The notes beneath the pieces are model-generated. The model was given only the letters and a program-made list of their open reading frames with translations. It was not told where the DNA came from and searched no databases. Positions 43,219 to 52,272 of a DNA stretch of 64,000 nucleotides are shown one piece after another. The position numbers and the translations under genes were made by a program. Location of the stretch: the NCBI GenBank assembly GCA_934276735.1, contig CAKQTG010000002.1:186001-250000 (forward strand). The letters are read 5' to 3'. Position 1 is the stretch's first letter; every line of letters starts with the position of its first letter. Source of the stretch: an uncultured Alphaproteobacteria bacterium. Its GTDB lineage: Bacteria; Pseudomonadota; Alphaproteobacteria; Rs-D84.

Positions 43219-43956
43219 TTATCTGATTTCAAATGTTGCGGATACAGTGACCGAAACCTCGGTATCCTTGGCAACCAGACCACCACCAACATATGCGCCG
43301 GCGTCCGCCGATTCTTTGACACTGGCACGCAGGAAATTAGACGCCAATGGCTGATACGACGAACGCGTATTTACGTCGTATGACACTGCCAGCATTTTGC
43401 CCGCGTGACGCCCGTCCCCAGCAGTCAGTGCATCTGCACGTGTGCGTGCATTTTCCACCGCTGTCCCCAGGCACTTTTCCATAATCGGTTTCATTGTTTC
43501 ACTGCTAGTGAACATACGCAGGTTTTCAGAATACACATTTGGCTGGCCGGCAAAATGGGTCAGTATTTTTTCAATCGTATCAATGCTGGCGGTCGAAACC
43601 TCTATTGCAATAGATGTTTCAATTCCCAACGTTTCTGATTTCTGCAATTCGCGATTCCATTCAGATTTTTCATACGAATTAAAATCCGTAGTCTGCATTT
43701 GGACATCTTGCTTTTTCAGATATTCTGTGATTTCTGTGGCCTTGGCCGTGGCCTGCTTCATTGATACGGCGGCCGACGTATCCAGCGTCGTCACGCGCAA
43801 CGTGATTGCAGTTCTGTCCTTGGGCGCAGTGGTCAGACATTCCCCAGATACGGATACAGTCCGAACTTCGCGTGGGCGTTCCAGCCAGCCGAACACCAAC
43901 GCCAACACAGCCCCAGTGCCAATCACACTGCCAATCCAGATAAATGATTTTTTCAT
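43219..43956 (-). CDS. SIMPL-domain (DUF541) periplasmic or membrane-anchored protein
   Basis: 245 residues: an N-terminal signal anchor (about 5-25), then the SIMPL domain with VRTVSVSGECLTTAPKDRT, the repeated ATAKATEITEYLKK helix and the C-terminal VSVTVSATFEIR strand. Family members are periplasmic proteins of poorly known function, linked to oxidative stress. Located between trpS and xer on the minus strand. Confidence 0.8.
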   Translation of the reverse strand: MKKSFIWIGSVIGTGAVLALVFGWLERPREVRTVSVSGECLTTAPKDRTAITLRVTTLDTSAAVSMKQATAKATEITEYLKKQDVQMQTTDFNSYEKSEWNRELQKSETLGIETSIAIEVSTASIDTIEKILTHFAGQPNVYSENLRMFTSSETMKPIMEKCLGTAVENARTRADALTAGDGRHAGKMLAVSYDVNTRSSYQPLASNFLRASVKESADAGAYVGGGLVAKDTEVSVTVSATFEIR

Positions 43957-43978
43957 ATTTGCCCCCTGGTTTTATATT

Positions 43979-45028
43979 TTAATCAAAATAGTTTAACTTC
44001 ATCGCCGCCTTGACGCGTTTGACGGTTTCAGCCGCCGCGGCACGCGCATCCAGCGTTCCACGACGCAAGATTTCCATTATCGACGCAGGGTCGCGTGCCA
44101 ATGCCTCGCGACGTTCGCGAATTGGACGCAATGTTTCCTGCATTACGTTGTTCAAGAATTTTTTAACCTTTACATCGCCCAGGCCGCCATGTTCATAGTG
44201 CGCCGCCAATTCGTCATAGTTCGCATATTCTGGCAAGAACGCTGCAAAATGTTCTGGGCGTGCAAACACCGACAGATATATAAACACCGGATTGTCTGTT
44301 GTGTTTCCTGGGTCTTCTATACGAATATGATTTGGGTCGGTGAACATTGTTTTAACCTTGGCCGCGATTTCGTCCGCAGAATCTTTCAGATAAATACCGT
44401 TGTTCAAAGACTTGCTCATCTTTGCATTGCCGTCCGTCCCTGGCAGGCGCGCCGCCGATTTAGATTGCGGAACAACCGCGCGTGGCATTGTCAATGTTTC
44501 GCCATAAATACTGTTGAATTTATGCACGATTTCCGCCGCCTGTTCCAGCATAGGTAACTGGTCGTCGCCCACGGGCACAATATTCGCGTCAAACGCCGTG
44601 ATGTCAGACGCCTGGGATATTGGATATGTAAAGAATCCAACCGGCACGCCACCGTTAAACTTTTCTTTTTGTGCAATTTCATTTTTAACCGTTGGATTAC
44701 GTTGCAACCGCGCGACCGTCACCAGATTCATATAATAAAACGTCAGTTCGGTCAGTTCTGATACCTCGGACTGGATAAACATTGTGGTCTTGGCCGGGTC
44801 ATAGCCAGCCGCCAACATATCCAGTGTGATTTCCATGACATTTTCGCGCACCTTGGCCGGATTATCAAAATTATCGGTCAGCCCCTGGGCATCGGCAATC
44901 ATCGCATACATTTTTGCATAACCGCCGGCGTTTTGAATTGCGACATTTGGCATCAATGCCCCAACCATGTGTCCGATATGCAACGGGCCGGTGGGACGAA
45001 TTCCTGTTAAAATAATATCTTTGGACAT
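43979..45028 (-). CDS. trpS: Tryptophanyl-tRNA synthetase
   Basis: 349 residues from the ATG at 45028; a further upstream ATG gives 20 residues without family match. The class I motifs are PTGPLHIGHMVG as HIGH near 11-22 and AKMSKSLNN as KMSKS near 207. DAQGLTDNF and the GDDQLPMLEQA region also match. It charges tRNA-Trp. It stands upstream of the SIMPL gene on the same strand. Confidence 0.95.
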   Translation of the reverse strand: MSKDIILTGIRPTGPLHIGHMVGALMPNVAIQNAGGYAKMYAMIADAQGLTDNFDNPAKVRENVMEITLDMLAAGYDPAKTTMFIQSEVSELTELTFYYMNLVTVARLQRNPTVKNEIAQKEKFNGGVPVGFFTYPISQASDITAFDANIVPVGDDQLPMLEQAAEIVHKFNSIYGETLTMPRAVVPQSKSAARLPGTDGNAKMSKSLNNGIYLKDSADEIAAKVKTMFTDPNHIRIEDPGNTTDNPVFIYLSVFARPEHFAAFLPEYANYDELAAHYEHGGLGDVKVKKFLNNVMQETLRPIRERREALARDPASIMEILRRGTLDARAAAAETVKRVKAAMKLNYFD

Positions 45029-45091
45029 GATAATACTCTTACTGTTTTTCTTGTGCTTAATGATACGATATTTGTATGTAAAAATCAAAAC

Positions 45092-45119
45092 AAAAAACGC
45101 GCCATTTCAGCGCGTTTTT
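45092..45119 (-). terminator. Terminator after rpsD
   Basis: AACGCGC and GCGCGTT pair around CATTTCA, with A-run on one side and T-run on the other. Confidence 0.85.
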
Positions 45120-45145
45120 CATAATTGTCTCGATTCCTATTATCT

Positions 45146-45778
45146 TTACCGAGAATAGAATTCAACGACCAATTCTGGGAACATCTGAACCGGATATGGA
45201 ACATCCTGGAACGCCGGAATCCGTGCAAATGTCGCAGTGAAATTCGCGCTGTCAACGTTGATATAGTCTGGCCAGTTGCGTTCCGCAGATTCCAGTGCCA
45301 AAACAACCAACGGCATCTGTTTCGCTTTTTCGCTGACAGTGATAACATCGCCCGGCTTTACCTGGTATGATGCGATTTTAACGCGTTTGCCATTGACATA
45401 GATGTGACCGTGACTAATCAACTGGCGTGACGAGAAAACAGTCGGTGCCAATTTCGCACGATATACAACTGCGTCCAAACGACGTTCCAGCAAACCAATC
45501 AAGTTATCTGGGGTGTCGCCCTTCATATTGTCGGCTTCCAGGTAATATGCACGGAACTTTTTTTCACCGACATTGCCATAATAACCCTTTAATGTCTGTT
45601 TTGCACGCATCTGTTTTGCGTAATCAGACGAGTTGCCACCACGTGATGTTGGACCATGCTGACCCGGTTTATATTTACGTTTGTTAAATGGGGATTTTGC
45701 CTGGCCCCACAGGTTCACGCCCAAACTGCGGGCGATTTTCAATTTACGAGTGCTGCGTTTTGCGCCTGCTCTTGCCAT
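45146..45778 (-). CDS. rpsD: 30S ribosomal protein S4
   Basis: 210 residues, typical S4 length. N-terminal RKLKIARSLGVNLWGQ, then KQTLKGYYGNVGEKKF, and the S4 RNA-binding domain RLDAVVYRAKLAPTVFSSRQLISHGHIYVNGKRV. It nucleates assembly of the small subunit. It lies alone upstream of trpS, with a divergent gap to the PHP gene. Confidence 0.96.
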   Translation of the reverse strand: MARAGAKRSTRKLKIARSLGVNLWGQAKSPFNKRKYKPGQHGPTSRGGNSSDYAKQMRAKQTLKGYYGNVGEKKFRAYYLEADNMKGDTPDNLIGLLERRLDAVVYRAKLAPTVFSSRQLISHGHIYVNGKRVKIASYQVKPGDVITVSEKAKQMPLVVLALESAERNWPDYINVDSANFTATFARIPAFQDVPYPVQMFPELVVEFYSR

Positions 45779-45895
45779 AATGTTATCCTTTGTTTTTGGT
45801 TTTTAGGTGCCAGGCTTGTCACAGATTCCTTATCGCGTGCGGGACCAAAAAATCACCGTCGCCGTAATCAGTTCTGATTACCCAGCACGCCCAGT

Positions 45896-46765
45896 TTATA
45901 GTGTTTTTGACCGAAAATCAAGTATTTTCTGAATTCCCAGGCGATTTTTCACACCCATTTGGGTAATAAATTGTTCGGCGCGGGAAAAATCACGCCCGAT
46001 TTGATTTGCCGCATGGGCGTCATCACTGACCAATACGGGGATATTACGCGCCGCAACGCCACGCATAATGCGCGCGCCCGGATACGGTTCGGAATAATGC
46101 GCGGAATATGGGGACGTATTTACCTCTAGCCCGATGCCAGCGGTGCGAATTGCATCCAACGCGCGATTTTCCGCCGGGGCCCATTGGTCGCCCGTGCCCA
46201 GACCCGTCTTCTTGAACAAATCCAGGTGCGCAATCCACGTGAACAACCCGGATGATGCCGCCACGGCAACATTTTCCCAATATTTGTTTAATATCGCCAT
46301 CTGGTCCGCGGGCGCGGCATTTGCCGCATCGTGCGTATTGCATAAACGCCCATCGTGCACCACAAAATGCGCCGATCCGATTGTATAATCCGGTCGCAAT
46401 ATGCGCAACGCACGTTCAAATTCATCGCGCCAGGCGGGGTATGTGAAAAAGTCCACCTCCATCCCGCGCAGGATTCTTATGTCATATTTGCCCGCCAGTG
46501 CGTCCAGTTCGGCATAATGCGCGCGGAATTTTTCAATCGTCGCGTTAAAAGATTCTGAATAAATCCCGTCGTATCCGCCACGGCGCGCATACCAATACAT
46601 ACGCGCGCGACTGATTCCGGGATAGACGATAAAGTGATTTGATATTCCAATTGTGCGAAAACCCATTTCACATGCACGCGCCACCATCTGGGCCGATGTA
46701 TTGCGGCCATCAAACCCAACTGTATGTGTGTGCAGTGTAAAATCCTGGGCCGTCGCCATTTGCAT
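45896..46765 (-). CDS. PHP-domain phosphatase, histidinol-phosphatase-like (HisJ type)
   Basis: 289 residues. Metal ligands of the PHP fold: FTLHTHTVGFDGR near 9-21, GISNHF near 45, LRGMEVDFF near 102, GSAHFVVH near 137, WIAHLDLFKK near 180 and VSDDAHAANQ near 260. The HisJ-like phosphatase cleaves histidinol phosphate, but no other his gene is here, so another phosphoester is possible. The lemA gene lies 8 bp downstream of its start region on the same strand. Confidence 0.8.
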   Translation of the reverse strand: MQMATAQDFTLHTHTVGFDGRNTSAQMVARACEMGFRTIGISNHFIVYPGISRARMYWYARRGGYDGIYSESFNATIEKFRAHYAELDALAGKYDIRILRGMEVDFFTYPAWRDEFERALRILRPDYTIGSAHFVVHDGRLCNTHDAANAAPADQMAILNKYWENVAVAASSGLFTWIAHLDLFKKTGLGTGDQWAPAENRALDAIRTAGIGLEVNTSPYSAHYSEPYPGARIMRGVAARNIPVLVSDDAHAANQIGRDFSRAEQFITQMGVKNRLGIQKILDFRSKTL

Positions 46766-46772
46766 AACACCT

Positions 46773-47315
46773 TTAGAATTTCACCGACGGGGCATTACGC
46801 TGGGCCGTGTCATCGATTTCAAACAGTTTTTCGTGCGTTATGCCGAACATACGCGCGATAATGTTTGATGGGAATTGGTCAACCTGGGTATTCAGGGCCA
46901 TAACGACACTGTTATAGAATTGGCGTGACGCCTGAATCTTAGTTTCTGTGTCGGTAATTTCACGCTGTAATTCCAGAAAGTTTTCATTTGCGCGCAATGT
47001 CGGATAATTTTCAGACAATGCGAAAATGCTTTTCAATGTTGCCGACAGGTGGTTTTCAGCCGCCGCGCGCGCGTCACCGGTGGCGTTCATTGCATTGCTG
47101 CGCGCGGCAACGACGGCATCCAGTGTTTCGCGTTCGTGTTTTGCCGCGCCACGCACCGTTTCCACCAGGTTCGGAATCAAATCATATCGACGCTTTAATT
47201 GCGTATCAATTGTGGCAAATGCCTCGCGCGCCTGGTTCTTGCGCGCAACCAGACCGTTATAAACGGCGATAACATATAAAATTAAAACTGCTGCAATTGC
47301 GATTGCTGTCCACAT
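46773..47315 (-). CDS. lemA: LemA-family protein
   Basis: 180 residues from the ATG at 47315 with AAAGGA upstream; an upstream in-frame start at 47345 is less likely. One N-terminal membrane helix followed by the LemA helical domain: YNGLVARKNQAREAFATIDTQLKRRYDLIPNLVETV and TLRANENFLELQREITDTE are family hallmarks. Exposed outside the inner membrane; function poorly known. It is upstream of the PHP gene. Confidence 0.9.
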   Translation of the reverse strand: MWTAIAIAAVLILYVIAVYNGLVARKNQAREAFATIDTQLKRRYDLIPNLVETVRGAAKHERETLDAVVAARSNAMNATGDARAAAENHLSATLKSIFALSENYPTLRANENFLELQREITDTETKIQASRQFYNSVVMALNTQVDQFPSNIIARMFGITHEKLFEIDDTAQRNAPSVKF

Positions 47316-47389
47316 GATTAAAATCCTTTGGTTATTTGTTCCCATTTATTGTAGTGCAAATGATAAAAATTACAAGAAAATAACAACAA

Positions 47390-47690
47390 TAGAGAGCAGA
47401 GTGCAGAGTGCAGAGTGCAGAGAGCAATGACGACACCCCGGCGCGTTGCGCCCCCCCCTCGCCAGAGGGGAACTTAGCACGTTCTTTACTCTCGTCATCC
47501 TGTGGCTTGACCACAGGATCCAGGTCATATAAATGTTGCGAGCAGACGCGAGCACAAACATTGCTCTCTACACTCTGCTCTCTTTAAGAAAAAAGACCAC
47601 CCCGGCACTTCGTGCCACCCCTCCACCGGAGGGGAACTTGGTCCGCGACAGTGACCGATAATCATTGATCTCTGCACTCTGCTCTCTAAT
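47390..47690. repeat. Intergenic mosaic of short palindromic repeats, copy C
   Basis: No gene. AGAGTGC heptamers in tandem (47390-47427) have inverted counterparts (47563-47585 and 47668-47690). Between them lie two CACCCC..GAGGGGAACTT units (47430-47476 and 47594-47641) and a CCTGTGGCTTGACCACAGG palindrome (47500-47518) of a type known from alphaproteobacteria. Confidence 0.8.
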
Positions 47691-47691
47691 T

Positions 47692-47716
47692 AAAAACGGG
47701 GCGATGCCCCGTTTTT
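47692..47716 (-). terminator. Terminator after the cold-shock gene
   Basis: AAAAACGGGGC and GCCCCGTTTTT pair around a three-base loop. Confidence 0.88.
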
Positions 47717-48059
47717 ATGACTTCTTCCAGAATGCAAATCCACGTCTGGTTGATTTTTCCTCGCGCTGTTTTCTGTCTTCGATTGCACGACGGTGTTCGG
47801 CACGACGTTCGTGGAAACGACGCGCAGATTCCTCGTCCCGCTGAATCAATTTTAATTCAGTTACCGACAATTTGCCGTTACGAACTTCTTCGTCAAATTC
47901 GACAATGTCGTTTTCATTTAAAAATCTGATACCCGCTGCCTTTAACGCGCTGGAATGAACAAAAACATCATCGGTGTTACCATCGGCATTCGGTGTATCT
48001 GGTGTAATAAAACCAAAACATTTTTTACCGTTATACCATTTTACTTTGCCTTGACGCAT
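47715..48059 (-). CDS. Cold-shock-domain protein with charged C-terminal tail
   Basis: 114 residues from the ATG at 48059 with AGGATAGGA upstream; the longer open frame to 48143 is not CSD-like. RNA-binding motifs RNP1 and RNP2 are seen as GKVKWYNGKKCFGFI and DDVFVHSSAL. After the CSD (about 70 residues) comes a basic Arg/Glu-rich tail of about 40 residues. It is a likely RNA chaperone. The tail is longer than in ordinary CspA. Confidence 0.88.
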   Translation of the reverse strand: MRQGKVKWYNGKKCFGFITPDTPNADGNTDDVFVHSSALKAAGIRFLNENDIVEFDEEVRNGKLSVTELKLIQRDEESARRFHERRAEHRRAIEDRKQREEKSTRRGFAFWKKS

Positions 48060-48210
48060 AATCCTATCCTTTCTTATGCTTGTTATGGTTCTGTGTAATT
48101 CCCCCCAGAACCTGTGATAATTTTGTCTGAAATGGCGATGCAATGCAAGAAAATAACTTTCCTATGGATTTATGTGAAAATATGATATAATACGCGCCGG
48201 TAAAAAATTA

Positions 48211-48236
48211 AACGCGGGAAATTCCCGCGTTTTTTT
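48211..48236. terminator. Hairpin terminator
   Basis: ACGCGGGAA and TTCCCGCGT pair, followed by T7; serves the minus-strand gene ending at 48239. Confidence 0.82.
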
Positions 48237-48238
48237 CA

Positions 48239-49645
48239 TTACGCCGTCGGTTTTTTATAGTAACGCTGGACCTCGGTCATGACAAAGTTAAACAGGCGAC
48301 CTGACAGGCTGTCCAGTGGCACCGACCAACCACGGTGACCATATGGCATTGCCGCAACCAGGATAAAGTTCGTCATGAAACGGAAAATCTCTATCTCTTG
48401 GGCCTGGGTCAATGGGGCTGGCGCGTCAGTGATGTGAAAAACCTCGTTCTCGATGGCATCTTCCAGTTTGCCCATGATTAAATCCACAACCCGCTGGGGA
48501 TAATACATCGTGCACTTTTTCGGGAATCCTTCGAATAACGAAACATTATTGCCCTGACCATACAAGATATTCCAGCCGACACGGTCAAATAGTTCTTCCA
48601 GACAGTTGCATATCAACAGATTGTATTCTTTTGCGCCCCCTTCCATAAAATCGGACAGGCGGCGTTCGATATTCTTGCTCTGGGCGGATTTCTTTTTACG
48701 CGAAATTTCATAGTGCGCATGCGTTTTACGTTCATATTCAAAGAACGTGCGAACCTGGCATATAATTTCCATTGGCACGACCAGGCCATCTTTGCCGATA
48801 TCAATTATCAGTTTCGCATCACGATAATTACGTGGGTTTTCCATATCATAGAAGCCGTCCTTGACCGACAAAATGCGTTCCGGCATCATCTGGCGCACGC
48901 GTTCGATAAACGTCCGCGCCTGGGGTATCAGGTCAAACAGACACTTTACGCGCCACACATCTTGCAGGCGCAGACGCGGCGGCTGGATTTTATCCAGCGC
49001 ACGCACCAAATCAACCGCAATCTGTTCGTGACCCGACCCGATAATCGACAAGACTGTTTCCGACGGGGTTGAAATGTATTTTTCTGATAATTTCTTGCGG
49101 ATTTTATCGGCGATCGCCGTCGCCGACGCGGGGCGTTCATGCGCCGAAATAACGCCATAGACGGTGTCTGCAACCTCGTCCACGTATGATGCATAGTATT
49201 TCCCAACAACCTTTTCCAATGCGCGATGGATGTTTTTCTGGGCTCCCACGATAACCGTGACAATTGATGACACCGACAGGTCAATATTATGCCCCGCAAC
49301 CGCGGTAAAGAATTGATTACGCATCGGGTCGGCATCCAAACGGTGATGGACAATATATGGCAACAGTGGGTTTATATCTGCGATACGTAATGGTTCATCA
49401 ATCGCGCTATCTGTATCATAGTCATATCGCGCAACGGGGGCCTTGGGCGCACCAAAGCATTTGCCCAGGAAATAGAACATTTCGCGATACCAGGTCAAAC
49501 TGTCTGAATACAGCGCGGTCAGATACTGGGCCGCCTGGTCATTTATACGACCGGACGCGCGCGCCTCTTCTATGATTGCCAGGTTTTTCCGTTCATTATC
49601 CGCAACCATATCGGCGATATAGCTATCGGTATACGGTTCTGTCAT
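48239..49645 (-). CDS. RelA/SpoT-like domain protein (putative)
   Basis: 468 residues, soluble, no family certain. The segment at about 260-330 has NPRNYRDAKLIIDIGKDGLVVPMEIICQ and then THAHYEISRK, recalling the (p)ppGpp synthetase fold (YR..K, then EIQ and H..YE..R). The catalytic residues cannot be checked by eye, and the N-terminal 180 residues and C-terminal 100 are unassigned. It is 18 bp downstream of lysS on the same strand, so it may respond to aminoacylation or stress. An unusual nucleotide enzyme is the best guess. Confidence 0.5.
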   Translation of the reverse strand: MTEPYTDSYIADMVADNERKNLAIIEEARASGRINDQAAQYLTALYSDSLTWYREMFYFLGKCFGAPKAPVARYDYDTDSAIDEPLRIADINPLLPYIVHHRLDADPMRNQFFTAVAGHNIDLSVSSIVTVIVGAQKNIHRALEKVVGKYYASYVDEVADTVYGVISAHERPASATAIADKIRKKLSEKYISTPSETVLSIIGSGHEQIAVDLVRALDKIQPPRLRLQDVWRVKCLFDLIPQARTFIERVRQMMPERILSVKDGFYDMENPRNYRDAKLIIDIGKDGLVVPMEIICQVRTFFEYERKTHAHYEISRKKKSAQSKNIERRLSDFMEGGAKEYNLLICNCLEELFDRVGWNILYGQGNNVSLFEGFPKKCTMYYPQRVVDLIMGKLEDAIENEVFHITDAPAPLTQAQEIEIFRFMTNFILVAAMPYGHRGWSVPLDSLSGRLFNFVMTEVQRYYKKPTA

Positions 49646-49663
49646 GACACATATACTCCATAC

Positions 49664-51130
49664 TTACTTCATTATTGGGAACAGAATCACATCGCGCAGG
49701 GTTGGCTGGTCGAATATAATGCTGGCCAATCTGTCAACGCCGACACCCACCCCAGAAATCGGTGGGAAACCGTGTTCCATTGCACGAACGTAATCGTTGT
49801 CGGGGTTAAATGCCTCTTCGTCACCACCCGCAATGTTTTTCGCCTGTTGTTCAAATGCCGCCAATTGCTGAATTGGGTTGACCAATTCAGAATATCCCTT
49901 GCATAATTCTGCGCCACATACCAGCAACTGGAACATATCCAGGCAACGGTCATCGGCGTCACTGTGGCGCGCCAATGGCACCATATATGTCGGATAGTTA
50001 TACAGGAACGTAGGCTGGACAATGCTGTCGCGAATCTTGCGCTTATACACATAGTCAACCAATGTCGGCACTGATTTCAAATCGTCCAGTTCGCCTGCGG
50101 GGAACATGCCCTGGTCTACCAGTTGTTTGCGCAATGCATCAACATCGTCAAAGTCCAGAATATTGCACCCGAACAGTTCGTTCATTTTCGCGGTGTAATC
50201 CATCATTTCGTATTTAGAAAAATCCAGTTCGGTGCCTTGGTATGAAATCTGTAACGTGCCACGGCAACGCTGAATCAGATTCTGAATCAGTTCCCATGTG
50301 AATTTCAAATTACGTTTCCAATCCCAATACGCCGCATACCATTCTACCATTGTGAATTCTTGCAGGTGCATGGCGTCCATACCCTCGTTACGGAAATCCT
50401 TGGCCACCTCGTACACGCGGTCAAACCCGGCACAGTTTGCCAATTTCAAGAACAATTCCGGCGAAATGCGCAACTGGAAATCCGCATCCAACGCGTTGTG
50501 ATGGGTCAAGAACGGACGCGCCGCCGCCCCAGACGCAACATTTTGCATAACCGGGGTTTCTATTTCCAAAAATCCGTTATTATTCATAAATTCACGCCAA
50601 TACTGTGTCATCTGGAAACGCCCCAATAATGTTTTGCGGGTTTCTGGGTTTGAAATAATATCCAAATACCGCTGACGATAGCGGGTTTCCGTGTCGGTCA
50701 GACCGTGGAACTTTTCCGGCAACGGACGCAGTGCCTTGGACAAAATGGTGTATTTTGCAACGCGCACCGTCAATTCGCCTGCGGTCGTGTGATACAATTC
50801 GCCGTCAATACCGATAAAATCGCCCAGGTCAACATTCGCCTTCATAAACTTGTACTGTTCTTCGCCCAATTCTTCGCGGGACATAGAAAACTGAATTTCA
50901 CCGGCGATGTCATAAATACGGCCAAACATCAGTTTGCCCAGCCAACGCAACGCCGTTACGCGCCCCGCCAGTTTAACCGGTGTGCCGTCCGCCAATTCGC
51001 GGGCGTCTGAAATTGTGTGTGTGCGATCAAATTTATCTTTCCACACAACGCCGTCGCGGGCGCGAATATTTTCCGCCTTTTGCAGGCGCGCCTGTAATTC
51101 ATTAGATGAAATGGTTGTGTTTTCTGACAT
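49664..51130 (-). CDS. lysS: Lysyl-tRNA synthetase (class II)
   Basis: 488 residues. An N-terminal OB fold (VKLAGRVTALRWLGKLMFGRI), motif 2 FRNEGMDAMHLQEFTMVEWYAAYWD, and motif 3 GVGVGVDRLASIIFDQPTLRDVI near the end. RYRQRYLDIISNPETRK is typical of bacterial LysS. It charges tRNA-Lys. The RelA/SpoT-like gene follows by 18 bp. Confidence 0.96.
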   Translation of the reverse strand: MSENTTISSNELQARLQKAENIRARDGVVWKDKFDRTHTISDARELADGTPVKLAGRVTALRWLGKLMFGRIYDIAGEIQFSMSREELGEEQYKFMKANVDLGDFIGIDGELYHTTAGELTVRVAKYTILSKALRPLPEKFHGLTDTETRYRQRYLDIISNPETRKTLLGRFQMTQYWREFMNNNGFLEIETPVMQNVASGAAARPFLTHHNALDADFQLRISPELFLKLANCAGFDRVYEVAKDFRNEGMDAMHLQEFTMVEWYAAYWDWKRNLKFTWELIQNLIQRCRGTLQISYQGTELDFSKYEMMDYTAKMNELFGCNILDFDDVDALRKQLVDQGMFPAGELDDLKSVPTLVDYVYKRKIRDSIVQPTFLYNYPTYMVPLARHSDADDRCLDMFQLLVCGAELCKGYSELVNPIQQLAAFEQQAKNIAGGDEEAFNPDNDYVRAMEHGFPPISGVGVGVDRLASIIFDQPTLRDVILFPIMK

Positions 51131-51522
51131 TTTATTTTTTCCTTTGATGCACTGTTATAAAAAACGGACGCAGAGAAAGTGCGTCCGTCGTTAAAACTGA
51201 TGGTCGCACGCCCGATTACAATTTTTTTTTCAAATTCATCGCTTTCATTTTGTGTTTGACCTGTTCTACGCCAGGGATTATCCCAAGCCCCCAGATTATT
51301 ACGGAAAAATTTGCAAATGTAAAGCATAAATTGCACCACGCTGCACCAATAACAATTGTGCAAGAAAAAAAATTATTAAAAAAAATAATAATTCTACTTG
51401 TATTAAATCACATAAAATGTTATTTTCATCGCAACAATGGATTGTGAATTCATACCCGGGGCACGTCACCGCGTAAATTTGCAATAATCAAGTTACACAA
51501 AAACACAGGGGGGGCTTTTCTG
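51131..51522. other. Intergenic region between lysS and the efflux operon
   Basis: About 390 bp without a confident gene. A hairpin ACGGACGCA/TGCGTCCGT (51164-51188) has a T-run on the minus strand and would act as a terminator or attenuator before lysS. Beyond it, on the minus strand, is a short frame ending in MKAMNLKKKL without a start codon, possibly a relic. The plus-strand operon promoter should lie near the right end, where a GGGGGG ribosome-binding site precedes the ATG at 51523. Confidence 0.5.
51164..51188 (-). terminator. Hairpin upstream of lysS
   Basis: Perfect 9-bp stem, T6 on the minus strand, 34 bp before the lysS start codon. Confidence 0.65.
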
Positions 51523-52272
51523 ATGAAAGCAAAACAGAAAAAAATGATACGTGCATGTGGCATCGCGGCGGCGGTGATTATTGCAGTATTTTTGGTTGTG
51601 AAATTCGTAATTTCGCATAAACCATATTCATATGCCGGAACGTTAGAGACGACCAAGGTTATTGTGTCGGCACGTGTTTCGTCTGATATTTCTGAATTCA
51701 ATGTTGCCGAAGGGGACACGGTGTCCGCGGGTCAGACATTGCTGACCATGTCTTGCGATGCATATAAAATATTAGCACAACAGATTGACAACGATTATGC
51801 GCGTGCTGACGCCCTGGTCGCCAAGGGGCATATGTCCCAGGCCGAATACGACGTCGTTGCCCGTAACAAGCATGACAATGACCTGAAACTGTCGTGGTGC
51901 AATGTTACATCACCTATTGACGGTATGGTTATCACCAAATTCCGCGAGGTTGGCGAAATCGTCGCCCCGGGAACAACGCTGATATCGTTGGCCAATCCAT
52001 ACGACATTTGGGCATATTTCTATGTTCCATATGATATGTTACACAAACTAAACGTAGGCGATAATGTTGTTGGAACCCTGCCCGAGGCAGACGGAAAAAA
52101 ATTCGTCGGTAAAATTATCAAAATCAATGAACAGGCCGAATTCACACCGAAAAACGTCCAGACCCGCGAAGAACGCACACGTCTGGTATATGGTGTCAAA
52201 GTCAAATTTGAAAATCCAGATTTAACACTGAAATCTGGCATGACAATTGAAAGCACTTTGTTACATGAATAA
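51523..52272 (+). CDS. Membrane fusion (HlyD-like) protein of an ABC efflux pump
   Basis: 249 residues: one N-terminal membrane helix (about 12-30), then split biotinyl-lipoyl halves (VSARVSSDISEFNVAEGDTVSAGQTL and NVTSPIDGMVITKFREVGEIVAPG) around a short helical hairpin, and a beta-barrel with YGVKVKFENPDLTLKSGM. It bridges the inner-membrane pump to TolC. It is short for the family. The next gene overlaps its end by 8 bp. Confidence 0.88.
   Translation: MKAKQKKMIRACGIAAAVIIAVFLVVKFVISHKPYSYAGTLETTKVIVSARVSSDISEFNVAEGDTVSAGQTLLTMSCDAYKILAQQIDNDYARADALVAKGHMSQAEYDVVARNKHDNDLKLSWCNVTSPIDGMVITKFREVGEIVAPGTTLISLANPYDIWAYFYVPYDMLHKLNVGDNVVGTLPEADGKKFVGKIIKINEQAEFTPKNVQTREERTRLVYGVKVKFENPDLTLKSGMTIESTLLHE

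Noticed and set aside
51216..51370. Small membrane protein gene on the minus strand upstream of lysS
   Set aside because: No ATG, GTG or TTG start in frame; listed only as a possible relic.
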